From Blastococcus sp. LR1 (GTDB taxonomy: Bacteria; Actinomycetota; Actinomycetes; Mycobacteriales; Geodermatophilaceae), in contig NZ_JAIUJY010000002.1 of the NCBI RefSeq assembly GCF_020166105.1, positions 496,001-560,000 of the forward strand: a stretch of 64,000 nt of DNA, written 5' to 3'. The notes under the pieces were generated by a model. It did no database searches and was not told where the DNA came from. It saw only the letters and a program-made list of their open reading frames with translations. Of this stretch, positions 38,587 through 47,795 are shown in pieces. A program made the position numbers and the translations under genes. How positions within the stretch are numbered: position 1 is the first letter of the stretch; every line of letters starts with the position of its first letter.

Positions 38587-41448
38587 TCAGCCGGCGGAGA
38601 CCGGGTCCGCCGACGCCTTCGCGGTCGTCTTCTTGGCCGTCGCCTTCTTGGCGGTGGTCTTCTTCGCCGTCGTCTTCTTGGCCGTCGTCTTCTTGGCGGC
38701 CTTCTTCTTCTTGGCCGGGCCAGCGGCGCGGCGGTCGGCCAGCAGCTCGGCGGCGCGCTCGATCGTGATCGTCTCGACCTCGTCGCCCTTGCGCAGGCTG
38801 GCGTTGGTCTCGCCGTCGGTCACGTAGGGCCCGAAGCGGCCCTCGCGCACGGTGACCACGCCCTCGGTGACCGGGTCGGGACCCAGCTCCTTGAGCGGGG
38901 CCTTCGCCGCGGCGCGCCCGCGCTGCTTGGGCTGGGCGAAGATCGCCAGCGCCTCGTCGAGGGTGACGGTGAACAGCCGGTCCTCGCTCTCCAGCGAGCG
39001 AGAGTCGGTGCCCTTCTTGATGTAGGGCCCGTAGCGCCCGTTCAGCGCCTGGATCTCCTCGCCGTCGGGCGCGGTGCCGACGACGCGGGGCAGGGTGAGC
39101 AGCGTGAGGGCCTGCTCGATCGTGAGCGTCTCCGGCGACATCGAGGAGAACAGGCTCGCGGTGCGCGGGGACTCCTTGCTGTCCTCGGGCACGACGGTGG
39201 TGACGTAGGGGCCGTAGCGGCCGGCCTTGACCACGACCGAGTGGCCGGACTCGGGGTCGGTGCCGAGCTCGCGGTCGCCGGACGGCGCCTCGAGCAGCTC
39301 CCGCACCTTCTCCTCGGTGAGCTCGTCGGGCGCGATGTCCTCGGGGATGCTGACGCGCCCGCCGTCCTCACCGGCCTGCAGGTACGGCCCGTAGCGGCCG
39401 ACGCGCGCGACGACCGGCTCACCGGTGGCGCTGGTGGCGCGCAGCGGGATGGAGTTCACGCCGCGGGCGTCGATCTCCTCCAGCCGCTGGCCGATGACCT
39501 GCTTGAGGCCGCCGGACTCGGCGATGGCGCCGGCGTGCCGGCCCGCGCCGCCGAAGTAGAACTCGGTCAGCCAGTCGACCCGGCCGAGGGTGCCGCCGGC
39601 GATCTCGTCGAGCTCGGCCTCCAGCGACGCGGTGAAGTCGTAGTCCACGAGCTGCGCGAAGTGCTGCTCGAGCAGGTTGGTCACGGCGAACGCGATGAAG
39701 GAGGGCACCATCGCGTTGCCCTTCTTCCAGACGTATCCGCGGTCCTGGATCGTCTGCATGATCGAGGCGAAGGTCGACGGGCGGCCGATGCCCAGCTCCT
39801 CCAGCCGCGCCACCAGGCTCGGCTCGGTGTAGCGCGACGGCGGCTGCGTGGTGTGGCCCTTCGCGTCCAGCGCCTGGGTGTCCAGCTGCTGGCCGCGCTC
39901 GAGGCGGGGCAGCCGACGCTCGGCGTCGTCGCTGCCGTGGTCGTCATCGCCGTCCTTGGCGGCCGCACCCTCGTCGCGGGACTCGACGTAGGCGCGCAGG
40001 AAGCCCGGGAAGGTGATCGTGCGGCCGCTGGCGGTGAACTCGACCGCCTCGTCGGTGGCGCTGCGGCCGGCGAGCCGGACGCTCACGGTCTGGCCGACGG
40101 CGTCGGCCATCTGCGAGGCGACCGTCCGCTGCCAGATCAGCTCGTAGAGCCGGAACTCGTCGCGGGCGAGCTGGGAGGCCAGCTGGCCGGGGGTGCGGAA
40201 GCTGTCACCCGCGGGACGGATCGCCTCGTGCGCTTCCTGCGCCCCCTTGGACTTCTTCGCGTAGCGGCGGGCCTCGGCCGGGACGTAGGCGTCGCCGTAC
40301 AGCTCGCGGGCCTGCTGGCGGGCGGCGTTGATGGCCTCCTGCGACAGGTTCGTCGAGTCGGTACGCATGTAGGTGATGTGGCCGTTCTCGTACAGCCGCT
40401 GGGCCACCCGCATCGACTGCGCCGAGGACCAGCCGAGCTTGCGACCGGCCTCCATCTGCAGCGTGGAGGTGGTGAACGGCGCGTACGGACGACGGCGGTA
40501 GGGCTTCTCGTCGACGCGGCTCACGCTGACCTGGCGGCCCTCGAGGCGGGCGGCCAGGCCTCGGGCGCCGGCCTCGTCGAGGTGGATGACGTCGCCGGTG
40601 ACCCGGCCGGTCGAGGCGTCGAAGTCCTTGCCGGTGGCGACGCGGCTGTCGTCGACGCTGACCAGCTTGGCGCGGACCGTCGTCGGCTCGCCCTCGTCGG
40701 TGCCGTTGGCCTTGCCGGGAACGGCGAAGGTGCCCTCCAGCGACCAGTAGTCGGCGGAGTGGAAGTTCATCCGCTCCCGCTCGCGCTCGACGACGATGCG
40801 GGTCGCCACGGACTGGACGCGGCCGGCCGAGAGCTTCGGCAGGACCTTCTTCCAGAGGACCGGGCTGACCTCGTAGCCGTAGAGGCGGTCGAGGATGCGG
40901 CGGGTCTCCTGCGCGTCGACGAGGTGCGTGTCGAGCTCGCGGGGGTTGGCGACGGCGCGGGCGATCGCCTCGGGGGTGATCTCGTGGAAGACCATCCGGC
41001 GGACCGGGACGCGCGGCTTGAGCGTGTCGATCAGGTGCCAGGCGATGGCCTCGCCCTCGCGGTCCTCGTCTGTCGCGAGGTAGATCTCGCTGGCTTCCTT
41101 GACCAGCTGCTTGAGCCGGCTCACCTGCTGCTTGCGGTCGGGGCTGACCACGTAGAGCGGCTCGAAGGAGTTGTCGACGTCGACACCGAGGCGGGCCCAC
41201 GCGGCGCCCTTGTGCTCGGCCGGGACGTCGGCGGCGTTGCGGGGCAGGTCGCGGATGTGGCCGACGCTGGCCTCGACGACGTAGCCACTGCCCAGGAACC
41301 CGGCGATCTTGTTCGCCTTGGTCGGCGACTCGACGATGACCAGCGGCCGGCCCCCGGACGCGGCAGAGCCCCGGCGGGCCGGCTTCTTGGCCGCTCCGTC
41401 GGTGGCGGGTGCGCTCTCGGTTCCGGTCGGTGTGGTCTTCGTGGGCAC
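38587..41448 (-). CDS. topA: DNA topoisomerase I
   Basis: Type IA topoisomerase relaxing negative supercoils. 953 aa from GTG 41448 with AGGAG upstream. The Toprim domain has LVIVESPTKANKIAG with catalytic Glu40 and DEDREGEAIAWH with Asp127 and Asp129. The active-site Tyr360 is in ITYMRTDSTN. Instead of C-terminal zinc fingers there are repeated Topo_C modules, each with a GRYGPY or GRFGPYV motif, and a lysine-rich tail of AKKTT repeats (last 45 residues), as in [13 protein letters not shown] TopA, where the tail helps processivity. Residues 1-34 are a Thr/Ala-rich leader. The tail-coding DNA (about 38605-38720) is repetitive. Confidence 0.97.
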   Translation of the reverse strand: MPTKTTPTGTESAPATDGAAKKPARRGSAASGGRPLVIVESPTKANKIAGFLGSGYVVEASVGHIRDLPRNAADVPAEHKGAAWARLGVDVDNSFEPLYVVSPDRKQQVSRLKQLVKEASEIYLATDEDREGEAIAWHLIDTLKPRVPVRRMVFHEITPEAIARAVANPRELDTHLVDAQETRRILDRLYGYEVSPVLWKKVLPKLSAGRVQSVATRIVVERERERMNFHSADYWSLEGTFAVPGKANGTDEGEPTTVRAKLVSVDDSRVATGKDFDASTGRVTGDVIHLDEAGARGLAARLEGRQVSVSRVDEKPYRRRPYAPFTTSTLQMEAGRKLGWSSAQSMRVAQRLYENGHITYMRTDSTNLSQEAINAARQQARELYGDAYVPAEARRYAKKSKGAQEAHEAIRPAGDSFRTPGQLASQLARDEFRLYELIWQRTVASQMADAVGQTVSVRLAGRSATDEAVEFTASGRTITFPGFLRAYVESRDEGAAAKDGDDDHGSDDAERRLPRLERGQQLDTQALDAKGHTTQPPSRYTEPSLVARLEELGIGRPSTFASIMQTIQDRGYVWKKGNAMVPSFIAFAVTNLLEQHFAQLVDYDFTASLEAELDEIAGGTLGRVDWLTEFYFGGAGRHAGAIAESGGLKQVIGQRLEEIDARGVNSIPLRATSATGEPVVARVGRYGPYLQAGEDGGRVSIPEDIAPDELTEEKVRELLEAPSGDRELGTDPESGHSVVVKAGRYGPYVTTVVPEDSKESPRTASLFSSMSPETLTIEQALTLLTLPRVVGTAPDGEEIQALNGRYGPYIKKGTDSRSLESEDRLFTVTLDEALAIFAQPKQRGRAAAKAPLKELGPDPVTEGVVTVREGRFGPYVTDGETNASLRKGDEVETITIERAAELLADRRAAGPAKKKKAAKKTTAKKTTAKKTTAKKATAKKTTAKASADPVSAG

Positions 41449-41746
41449 GGGACTCCTGTCGGTGGTGCTGAGGTGGTGCGGGTGCGGCGCTCGTCCCCGG
41501 GCCTGATGACCCGGGCGCATCGACCCCGGGGTTCCGGGATCGGTCGGGCGCCACCGCGGAACGCCCCTCGGCGGGCCACGGTAAGCCACCCCCGCGCCGA
41601 GGCGCCGGGGGCGACCCTCCGTGGGCGCGCCGTCACCCCGACCAACGTGGATGCTGCGCCCGTGTTCCCGGGGCGGGAAGAGCACGTCCCGCCAAGGGGT
41701 CAGGGCGCGCTCTCCGCCGAGGTGACTGCCCGCCCGCCGCCAGGAG

Positions 41747-44014
41747 TTACGGAGCGCTCTGCGCCAGGGGCGCCTCGTCCGCTGCCGCGCCCACCTCGCC
41801 GACGACGACGGACCGCCGCTTGGAGATCACGACCGCCACCACGATGACGGCGAGCGCCGCGAGCGCCAGGCCCACGCGGAGCCCGGTGTTGGCGTCCTCT
41901 CCCACCGACAGCGAGACGATGGCCGGCGCGATCAGCAGCGCCACCAGGTTCATCACCTTGATCAGCGGGTTGATGGCCGGGCCGGCGGTGTCCTTGAACG
42001 GGTCGCCCACGGTGTCGCCGATGACGGTCGCCGCGTGGGCCTCGCTGCCCTTCCCGCCGTGCGCGCCGTCCTCCACCATCTTCTTGGCGTTGTCCCAGGC
42101 GCCGCCGGAGTTGGCGAGGAAGACCGCCATCAGGGTGCCGGCGGCGATCGCGCCGACCAGGTAGGCGGCCAGCGGGCCGATGCCCAGGCCGAACCCGACC
42201 GCGACCGGGGCGAGGACGGCCAGCAGGCCCGGCGTCGCCAGCTCGCGCAGCGAGTCCTTCGTGCAGATGTCGACGACGGCGCCGTAGTCCGGCTTCTCGC
42301 TGTAGTCCATGATCCCGGGCTTCGTGCGGAACTGCTCCCGCACCTCGAACACGACGCGGCCGGCGGCGCGGGACACCGCGCTGATGGCCAGCCCGGAGAA
42401 GAGGAAGACCACCGCCGCACCCAGGATCGCGCCGACGACGTTGTTCGGGTTGACCAGGCTGAAGGCGTTCCCCAGCGAGGCGCCGGCCTCGTCGAGGGCG
42501 ACGGCGATCTGCGCGTTGTAGGAGCCGAAGAGCGCGGTGGCGGCGAGCACGGCGGTCGCGATCGCGATGCCCTTGGTGATCGCCTTGGTGGTGTTGCCGA
42601 CGGCGTCGAGGTCGGTGAGCACCCGGGCGCCGTTCTCGTCGATGTCACCGGACATCTCCGCGATGCCCTGGGCGTTGTCGCTGACCGGGCCGAAGGTGTC
42701 CATGGAGACGATGACGCCGGCGGTGGTGAGCAGGCCGCACCCGGCGAGCGCGACGGCGTAGAGAGCAGCACCGCCGCCGATCAGGAAGGCCCCGTAGACC
42801 GCACCGCCGATGAGCAGCGCGGCGTAGACGGCGGACTCCAGGCCGAGCGAGATGCCGGAGAGGATCACCGTCGCCGGGCCGGTCAGCGAACTGCGGCCGA
42901 CGTCCTTGACCGGCTTGCGGGTGGTCTCGGTGAAGTAGCCGGTGAGCTGCTGGATGGCCGCGGCGAGCACGACGCCGACGAGCACGGCGACGAATCCCAG
43001 CACCTGCGGGCTGACCGGCAGGTTGTCGACGTCGTCCCCGACGCCCGGGAGCACGGTGAAGGAGGCGATCGCGACCAGCACCAGGGAGACGACGGCGGAG
43101 ACGAAGAACCCGCGGTTGATCGGGGCGAGGCCGCTGCTGTCCTTCTCGCTGGGCCGGGTGGCGAGGATCCCGGCGACCGAGGCGAGCACGCCGATGGCGG
43201 CAACCACCAGCGGGAAGACCATGCCGACGGGGCCGAAGAAGACCTGCCCGAGGATCAGCGCGGCGACCAGGGTGACGGCGTAGGACTCGAAGAGGTCGGC
43301 GGCCATGCCCGCGCAGTCGCCGACGTTGTCGCCCACGTTGTCCGCGATCGTGGCGGCGTTGCGCGGGTCGTCCTCCGGGATGCCCGCCTCGACCTTGCCC
43401 ACGAGGTCGGCCCCCACGTCGGCGGCCTTGGTGAAGATGCCGCCGCCGACGCGCATGAACATCGCCAGCAGCGCGCCCCCGAAGCCGAAGCCCTCCAGCA
43501 CGATCGGCGCGGTCTCGTCGAACAGCAGCAGCGCCAGCGCCGCACCGAACAGGCCCAGCCCGACCGTGATCATCCCGACCACGCCGCCGGTGCGGTACGC
43601 GATGCGGAACGACGGTAGGTAGCCACCGTCGTTCGCCGCGGCGGCGACCCGCACGTTGCCGCGGGTGGCCAGCGTCATGCCGATGAAGCCGACCAGCGCG
43701 GAGAACGTGGCGCCGACGAGGAAGAACACCGCCCGGCCCACCCGGGTGCCCCAGCCGCCGTCGGCCACCGGGAGCACGAGCAGCAGCAGGAAGACGATGA
43801 CGGCGAAGACCGCCAGCGTCCGGAACTGCCGCCGCAGGTAGGCCGCCGCCCCCTCCTGCACCGCCCGGGCGATCTCCTGCATCTTCACGGTGCCCTGGCC
43901 GGCGGCCGTGACGGCCTTGACCAGGTAGGCGGCGAAGACCAGTGCCGCGAGGGAGATGACGAGGATGACGGCGACCAGCGCCGTCTCCCCGCCGGACAGG
44001 GAGCTGTCGGGCAT
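41747..44014 (-). CDS. hppA: membrane-bound proton-translocating pyrophosphatase
   Basis: Couples PPi hydrolysis to H+ export across the membrane. 755 aa with about 16 helices. Catalytic motifs are DVGADLVGKVEAGIPEDDPRN, DNVGDNVGDCAGMAADLFE and the C-terminal DTVGDPFKDTAGPA. The segment GNTTKAITKG has Lys at the position that is Ala in K+-dependent enzymes, so this is the K+-independent H+-pumping type. GGAGG six bases before ATG 44014 favours it over the ATG five codons upstream. Divergent from the helicase gene across a region with a Crp-like site. The C-terminal tail is acidic and Ala rich. Confidence 0.96.
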   Translation of the reverse strand: MPDSSLSGGETALVAVILVISLAALVFAAYLVKAVTAAGQGTVKMQEIARAVQEGAAAYLRRQFRTLAVFAVIVFLLLLVLPVADGGWGTRVGRAVFFLVGATFSALVGFIGMTLATRGNVRVAAAANDGGYLPSFRIAYRTGGVVGMITVGLGLFGAALALLLFDETAPIVLEGFGFGGALLAMFMRVGGGIFTKAADVGADLVGKVEAGIPEDDPRNAATIADNVGDNVGDCAGMAADLFESYAVTLVAALILGQVFFGPVGMVFPLVVAAIGVLASVAGILATRPSEKDSSGLAPINRGFFVSAVVSLVLVAIASFTVLPGVGDDVDNLPVSPQVLGFVAVLVGVVLAAAIQQLTGYFTETTRKPVKDVGRSSLTGPATVILSGISLGLESAVYAALLIGGAVYGAFLIGGGAALYAVALAGCGLLTTAGVIVSMDTFGPVSDNAQGIAEMSGDIDENGARVLTDLDAVGNTTKAITKGIAIATAVLAATALFGSYNAQIAVALDEAGASLGNAFSLVNPNNVVGAILGAAVVFLFSGLAISAVSRAAGRVVFEVREQFRTKPGIMDYSEKPDYGAVVDICTKDSLRELATPGLLAVLAPVAVGFGLGIGPLAAYLVGAIAAGTLMAVFLANSGGAWDNAKKMVEDGAHGGKGSEAHAATVIGDTVGDPFKDTAGPAINPLIKVMNLVALLIAPAIVSLSVGEDANTGLRVGLALAALAVIVVAVVISKRRSVVVGEVGAAADEAPLAQSAP

Positions 44015-44118
44015 GGATCCTCCAGGCATCGGCAGCCGCCCGGGTGGCGCCGTTGCTCCCCGGTACGGCGGAGGTCGGCGTCCCGGCGCCGGCCTCGACC
44101 GCCTCCGGGACGGCGCGA

Positions 44119-44124
44119 AGTGTA
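44119..44124 (-). promoter_or_regulatory. candidate -10 element for hppA
   Basis: TACACT (minus strand, TCTTACACTTC). Predicted start near 44112 and a leader of about 98 bases with GGAGG at its end. Confidence 0.4.
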
Positions 44125-44136
44125 AGACAGATCACA
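44121..44136. promoter_or_regulatory. Crp-like palindrome upstream of hppA and helicase gene
   Basis: TGTAAGACAGATCACA: half-sites TGTAA and TCACA separated by six bases, one mismatch from the TGTGA-N6-TCACA consensus of Crp (E. coli and [13 protein letters not shown] Rv3676). It overlaps the candidate hppA -10 and lies 69 bases from the helicase start, so binding would most simply repress hppA. Confidence 0.5.
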
Positions 44137-44204
44137 CTCTGGGTGGCCGTCTCGCGCGCTCCCTTCGCGGACCGGCCGACCGCGCCTTGCGCAGGGGTGT
44201 GACA

Positions 44205-46691
44205 GTGGAACCCGTGACCACGCTCCACCCGGTCCGGTCGGCTCCCCCTCCCGGCACGGACGCCCGGCCCGAGGGCGGGCTGGTCCCGCCCGGCGGCGAG
44301 CTGCTGGAGGCCCTGCTCGCCGGAACGGCGGAGGACGAGCAGCCGGTCACGCACGTGCACCACCTGCCGGTGCGCGAGAGCCGCACCGCGGTCTGGCCGG
44401 AGTGGGTGGAGCCGGAGCTGCGCGAGCGCCTGGTCGGCCGCGGCGTGCGCGCCCCGTACTCCCACCAGATCGCCGCCGCGCAGGCCGCCCGCGACGGGCG
44501 GCACGTCGTCGTCGCCACCGGCACGGCGTCGGGGAAGTCGCTGGCCTACCAGCTCCCGGCGCTGACGAAGCTGGCCGAGGACCCCCGCGCCTGCGTCCTG
44601 TACCTGGCCCCGACCAAGGCACTGGCCCGCGACCAGCTGGCCTCGGTCGCCGAGCTCGCCGACTCCTCGGTGCGCCCCGCCGCCTACGACGGCGACACCC
44701 CCGCCGAGGAGCGCGACTGGGTCCGGCGGCACTCGCGCTGGATCGTGACGAACCCGGACATGCTGCACCGCGGGATCCTGCCGGCGCACCAGCGCTGGTC
44801 GAGCACGCTGCGCCGGGTCGCCTACGTGGTCATCGACGAGTGCCACGCCTACCGCGGGGTGTTCGGCTCCCACGTCGGCCACGTGCTCCGCCGTCTCCGC
44901 CGGATCTGCCGGCGCTACGGCGCGGAGCCGGTGTTCATCCTCGCCTCGGCCACCGTCGCCGACCCCGCCGCGGCCGCCACCCGGCTGGTCGGCGAGGACG
45001 TCGTCGCCGTCACCGAGGACGGTTCGCCGCGGCCCGGCGCTACCTTCGCGCTGTGGGAGCCGCCGCTGACCGAGCGCACCGGCGAGCACGGGGCGCCGCT
45101 GCGCCGCTCGGCCGCCGCTGACGCCGCCGGGCTGCTCGCCGACCTGGTCGAGCGGGGAGCCCGGACGCTGGCGTTCGTCCGGTCGCGGCGTAGCGCGGAG
45201 TCCGTCGCCGACCAGGCCCGCCGGCTGCTGCAGGACCGCGGCCGCGGTGACCTCGCCCCCCGCGTCGACTCCTACCGCGGCGGCTACCTCCCGGAGGAGC
45301 GCCGCGAGCTGGAGCGGGCGCTCTCCTCCGGTGACCTGCTCGGGGTGGCCACGACCAACGCGCTCGAGCTGGGCATCGACATCGCCGGCCTGGACGCCGT
45401 CGTCCTCGCCGGCTATCCCGGCACCCTGGCCTCGCTGTGGCAGCAGGCCGGCCGGGCCGGCCGCGCGCAGCGGGAGTCGCTTGTGGTGTTCGTGGCCCGC
45501 GACGACCCGCTGGACCACTACCTCGCCCACCACCCGCGGGCGGTGTTCGGGCGTCCGATCGAGGCCACCGTCACCGACCCGGCCAACCCCTACGTCCTCG
45601 GCCCCCAGCTGTGCTGCGCCGCCGCCGAGCTGCCGCTGCGCCCGGAGGACCTGGCCGACTTCGGCGGCCCTGTGGCCGAGGCGCAGATCGAGGAGCTGGT
45701 GACCGCCGGGCAGCTGCGCAAGCGCCCCACCGGCTGGTACTGGGCGGGGCGCGGGCGTCCGGACGTCGACATCCGGGGCAGCGGCGACGAGCCGGTCGCG
45801 ATCATCGAGGCGGCCACCGGCCGGCTGCTCGGCACGGTCGACGGCGGGGCCGCGCACTCGACCGTGCACGAAGGCGCGCTGTACGTGCACCGCGGGAACA
45901 CCTTCGTGGTCGACGAGTTCGACGTCGAGGACGCCTGCGCCGTCGTGCACCCGGAGAGCCCCGACTGGACGACCGTGGCCCGCGACATCACCGACCTGGC
46001 GATCGTCTCGATCGAGCAGACCCGCACCCTGGGTGCGGTCACCGCACACACCGGCCTGGTCGACGTGACCAACCAGGTGGTCGCCTACCAGCGGCGGCGG
46101 ATGGGCACCGGCGAGGTGCTGGCCGAGTTCCCGCTCGACCTGCCGCCCCGCCAGCTGCGCACCAAGGCGGTCTGGCTGACGCTGGACTCCCGCGCGGTGC
46201 AGCGGGCCGACGTCGGCGACGCCGAGCTGCCGGGCTCGCTGCACGCGGCCGAGCACGCGGCGATCGGCATCCTGCCGCTGCTGGCGACCTGCGACCGCTG
46301 GGACCTCGGAGGGCTGTCGACCGCGGTGCACCCGGACACCGGGACGGCGGCGATCTTCGTCTACGACGGCCACCCGGGCGGCGCCGGTTTCGCCGAGCGC
46401 GGCTACGCGGCGCTGCGCCGCTGGCTGCAGGCGACCCGGGCGACGGTGGCCAGCTGCGAGTGCGAGAGCGGCTGCCCGTCGTGCGTGCAGTCGCCCAAGT
46501 GCGGCAACGGCAACGACCCGCTGGACAAGGCCGGAGCGGTGCGGGTGCTCGACGTGGTCCTCGACGAGCTGGCTGCCGCCGAGGCAGCCGGCGGGAACGT
46601 CGTCGCCGAGATCGAAGGGCCCGACGAGTACGAGGAGCCCGGCACACCCTCGGCCCCGGCGGACGTCGACGAGGACGAGCTCGTCTTCTGA
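44205..46691 (+). CDS. DEAD/DEAH-box helicase with DUF1998 domain (Rv3649-type, MrfA/YprA-like)
   Basis: 828 aa SF2 helicase. The Q-motif-like YSHQIAAAQAARDG is followed by Walker A TGTASGKS, motif II DECH (211-214), motif III ASATVADP, and the second RecA domain with TTNALELGIDIAGLDAVV and QQAGRAGRAQ. The C-terminal DUF1998 region carries a cysteine cluster (Cys751, 753, 757, 760, 766). Relatives act in mitomycin-damage repair in B. subtilis (MrfA). In Actinobacteria the gene marks a tad secretion locus, which follows here convergently with a 5-base gap. GTG 44205 suits the AGGGG site; GTG 44199 and 44214 are alternatives. Confidence 0.9.
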   Translation: MEPVTTLHPVRSAPPPGTDARPEGGLVPPGGELLEALLAGTAEDEQPVTHVHHLPVRESRTAVWPEWVEPELRERLVGRGVRAPYSHQIAAAQAARDGRHVVVATGTASGKSLAYQLPALTKLAEDPRACVLYLAPTKALARDQLASVAELADSSVRPAAYDGDTPAEERDWVRRHSRWIVTNPDMLHRGILPAHQRWSSTLRRVAYVVIDECHAYRGVFGSHVGHVLRRLRRICRRYGAEPVFILASATVADPAAAATRLVGEDVVAVTEDGSPRPGATFALWEPPLTERTGEHGAPLRRSAAADAAGLLADLVERGARTLAFVRSRRSAESVADQARRLLQDRGRGDLAPRVDSYRGGYLPEERRELERALSSGDLLGVATTNALELGIDIAGLDAVVLAGYPGTLASLWQQAGRAGRAQRESLVVFVARDDPLDHYLAHHPRAVFGRPIEATVTDPANPYVLGPQLCCAAAELPLRPEDLADFGGPVAEAQIEELVTAGQLRKRPTGWYWAGRGRPDVDIRGSGDEPVAIIEAATGRLLGTVDGGAAHSTVHEGALYVHRGNTFVVDEFDVEDACAVVHPESPDWTTVARDITDLAIVSIEQTRTLGAVTAHTGLVDVTNQVVAYQRRRMGTGEVLAEFPLDLPPRQLRTKAVWLTLDSRAVQRADVGDAELPGSLHAAEHAAIGILPLLATCDRWDLGGLSTAVHPDTGTAAIFVYDGHPGGAGFAERGYAALRRWLQATRATVASCECESGCPSCVQSPKCGNGNDPLDKAGAVRVLDVVLDELAAAEAAGGNVVAEIEGPDEYEEPGTPSAPADVDEDELVF

Positions 46692-46696
46692 GCGGC

Positions 46697-47047
46697 TCAC
46701 AGCGGCACCGGTCCGGCTCTCGCCCGGGCTCGGGCGTCGTGCGTCCCCAGCCGCCCGAGCGGTAGGGCGACGCGGACCTCGACGGAGACGATCGATCCCG
46801 CCTCGAGCTCGCACCCGGTCAGCTCTGCACCGTTGGCCGCCGCGGTCTCCGCCGCCGCGGCGCACGGGTCGGGGTCGCCAACGACGGCCCGGCTCGCGCC
46901 TGCCAGCGCGGCCAGATCGGCCGCGGTCGCCGCACGGTGCCGGGCGACGACCCCCAAGCTCGAGAGGACCGCCGCGGCCGCGACCGTCACCAGGACCGCC
47001 GACAGGATCAGCACCCACACCGTCGCAGAGCCGCGCTCGCCGCTCAT
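46697..47047 (-). CDS. TadE/TadG-like protein of the helicase/secretion neighborhood
   Basis: 116 aa. N-terminal GERGSATVWVLILSAVLVTVAAAAVLSSL has the pseudopilin arrangement: a charged leader, then a hydrophobic helix beginning after a Gly-Ser step, followed by RAATAADLAALAGAS, a motif typical of TadE/TadG-like proteins. The rest is a small extracytoplasmic domain with two cysteines (DPCAAAAE, LTGCELE). It ends the tad operon and overlaps the upstream TadE gene by 4 bases. Rv3654c is the positional match. Confidence 0.85.
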   Translation of the reverse strand: MSGERGSATVWVLILSAVLVTVAAAAVLSSLGVVARHRAATAADLAALAGASRAVVGDPDPCAAAAETAAANGAELTGCELEAGSIVSVEVRVALPLGRLGTHDARARARAGPVPL

Positions 47048-47418
47048 CCGATCCCGTCCGGTTCACGCTGCGCCACGGACTCCGCGGTGACGGTGAACCG
47101 CCAGGGCAGCGGTCCGAGCGGCGCGATCTCGGCGGTCACGACCACCCGGACCTCGCCGCCGGTGGTCGAGACGTCGGTGCGGGCACCGGCCGGCGCCGCC
47201 CGGCCCGCCCACTCGACGACCGTCGCGACGTCCTCCCCGCGAGCCGCGGCCCGGGCGCCCTCCCCTGCTGCGTCGACGCACCGGAGCTGGGCACCCACGA
47301 CCGTGATGACCGCGACCGCGGCGACGAGGACGAGCACCAGCACGGGGAGCACCACCGCCGTCTCCGCGGTCACCATCCCGGCCTCGCCCCGCCGCACCGA
47401 CGCCTCTCGACGGCGCAC
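47044..47418 (-). CDS. TadE-family pseudopilin
   Basis: 124 aa. Leader RRREASVRRGEAG followed by MVTAETAVVLPVLVLVLVAAVAV: the GEAG/MVTAE junction resembles a class III prepilin peptidase site with Glu at +5 of the mature protein, and the helix is typical for TadE. One cysteine (QLRCVDAAGEGARAAARG). TadE-like proteins are minor pseudopilins of tad systems. Overlaps the downstream TadE/G-like gene by 4 bases and follows the DUF4244 pilin by 3 bases. Confidence 0.85.
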   Translation of the reverse strand: MRRREASVRRGEAGMVTAETAVVLPVLVLVLVAAVAVITVVGAQLRCVDAAGEGARAAARGEDVATVVEWAGRAAPAGARTDVSTTGGEVRVVVTAEIAPLGPLPWRFTVTAESVAQREPDGIG

Positions 47419-47421
47419 CGC

Positions 47422-47682
47422 TCAGGAGAGCGTGGCGAGCGCGCGGTCGACCAGGTCGGTCAGCCCGGTGACGATGGAGTCCCCGGAGACCACCCGGTAG
47501 AGCACCGCGGCGAAGGCGCAGGCGGCCACGGTGCCGACGGCGTACTCGGCGGTGCTCATCCCGGCCTCCTCCCCCGCGGCCCGCAGTCGCGCCCGGCGTC
47601 CGGTCCGCACGGCCTCCGCATCGGGCTGGATCAGATCCGCGGCGAGAACGTTCGGCTCGATGACTTTCGGCTCGGTGTTCAT
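47422..47682 (-). CDS. DUF4244 Flp-type pilin
   Basis: 86 aa. A basic leader (RTGRRARLRAAGEEAG) precedes MSTAEYAVGTVAACAFAAVLYRVV, the Flp prepilin signature with Glu-Tyr at positions 5-6 after the cleavage point, and one hydrophobic helix with a short tail. The leader of about 41 residues is long. AGGAGGAA upstream is the strongest ribosome-binding site in the locus, fitting the need for many copies of a structural pilin. A longer in-frame reading upstream has no support. Rv3656c is the positional match. Confidence 0.88.
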   Translation of the reverse strand: MNTEPKVIEPNVLAADLIQPDAEAVRTGRRARLRAAGEEAGMSTAEYAVGTVAACAFAAVLYRVVSGDSIVTGLTDLVDRALATLS

Positions 47683-47795
47683 GGAGTTCCTCCTGCGTCG
47701 GGCCCCGGTGGGGCGGTGCACCGAGCCTCGGTCGCGAGCCTCCGCGGTCCCAGGCCCCGGCGACATCTGTGGAAGGGCACAGCGGCTGTGGACGG

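Noticed and set aside
38605..38720. Short tandem repeat as a CRISPR or satellite
   Set aside because: It codes the AKKTT lysine-rich tail of TopA, a usual feature of [15 protein letters not shown] topoisomerase I.
38545..41847. An 1100-codon plus-strand open frame opposite topA
   Set aside because: TopA on the minus strand has Toprim, active Tyr and C-terminal modules intact; the antisense frame is a composition artefact.
42645..47066. A 1473-codon minus-strand open frame across hppA and the helicase
   Set aside because: It spans two real genes on different strands and frames, with no domain of its own.
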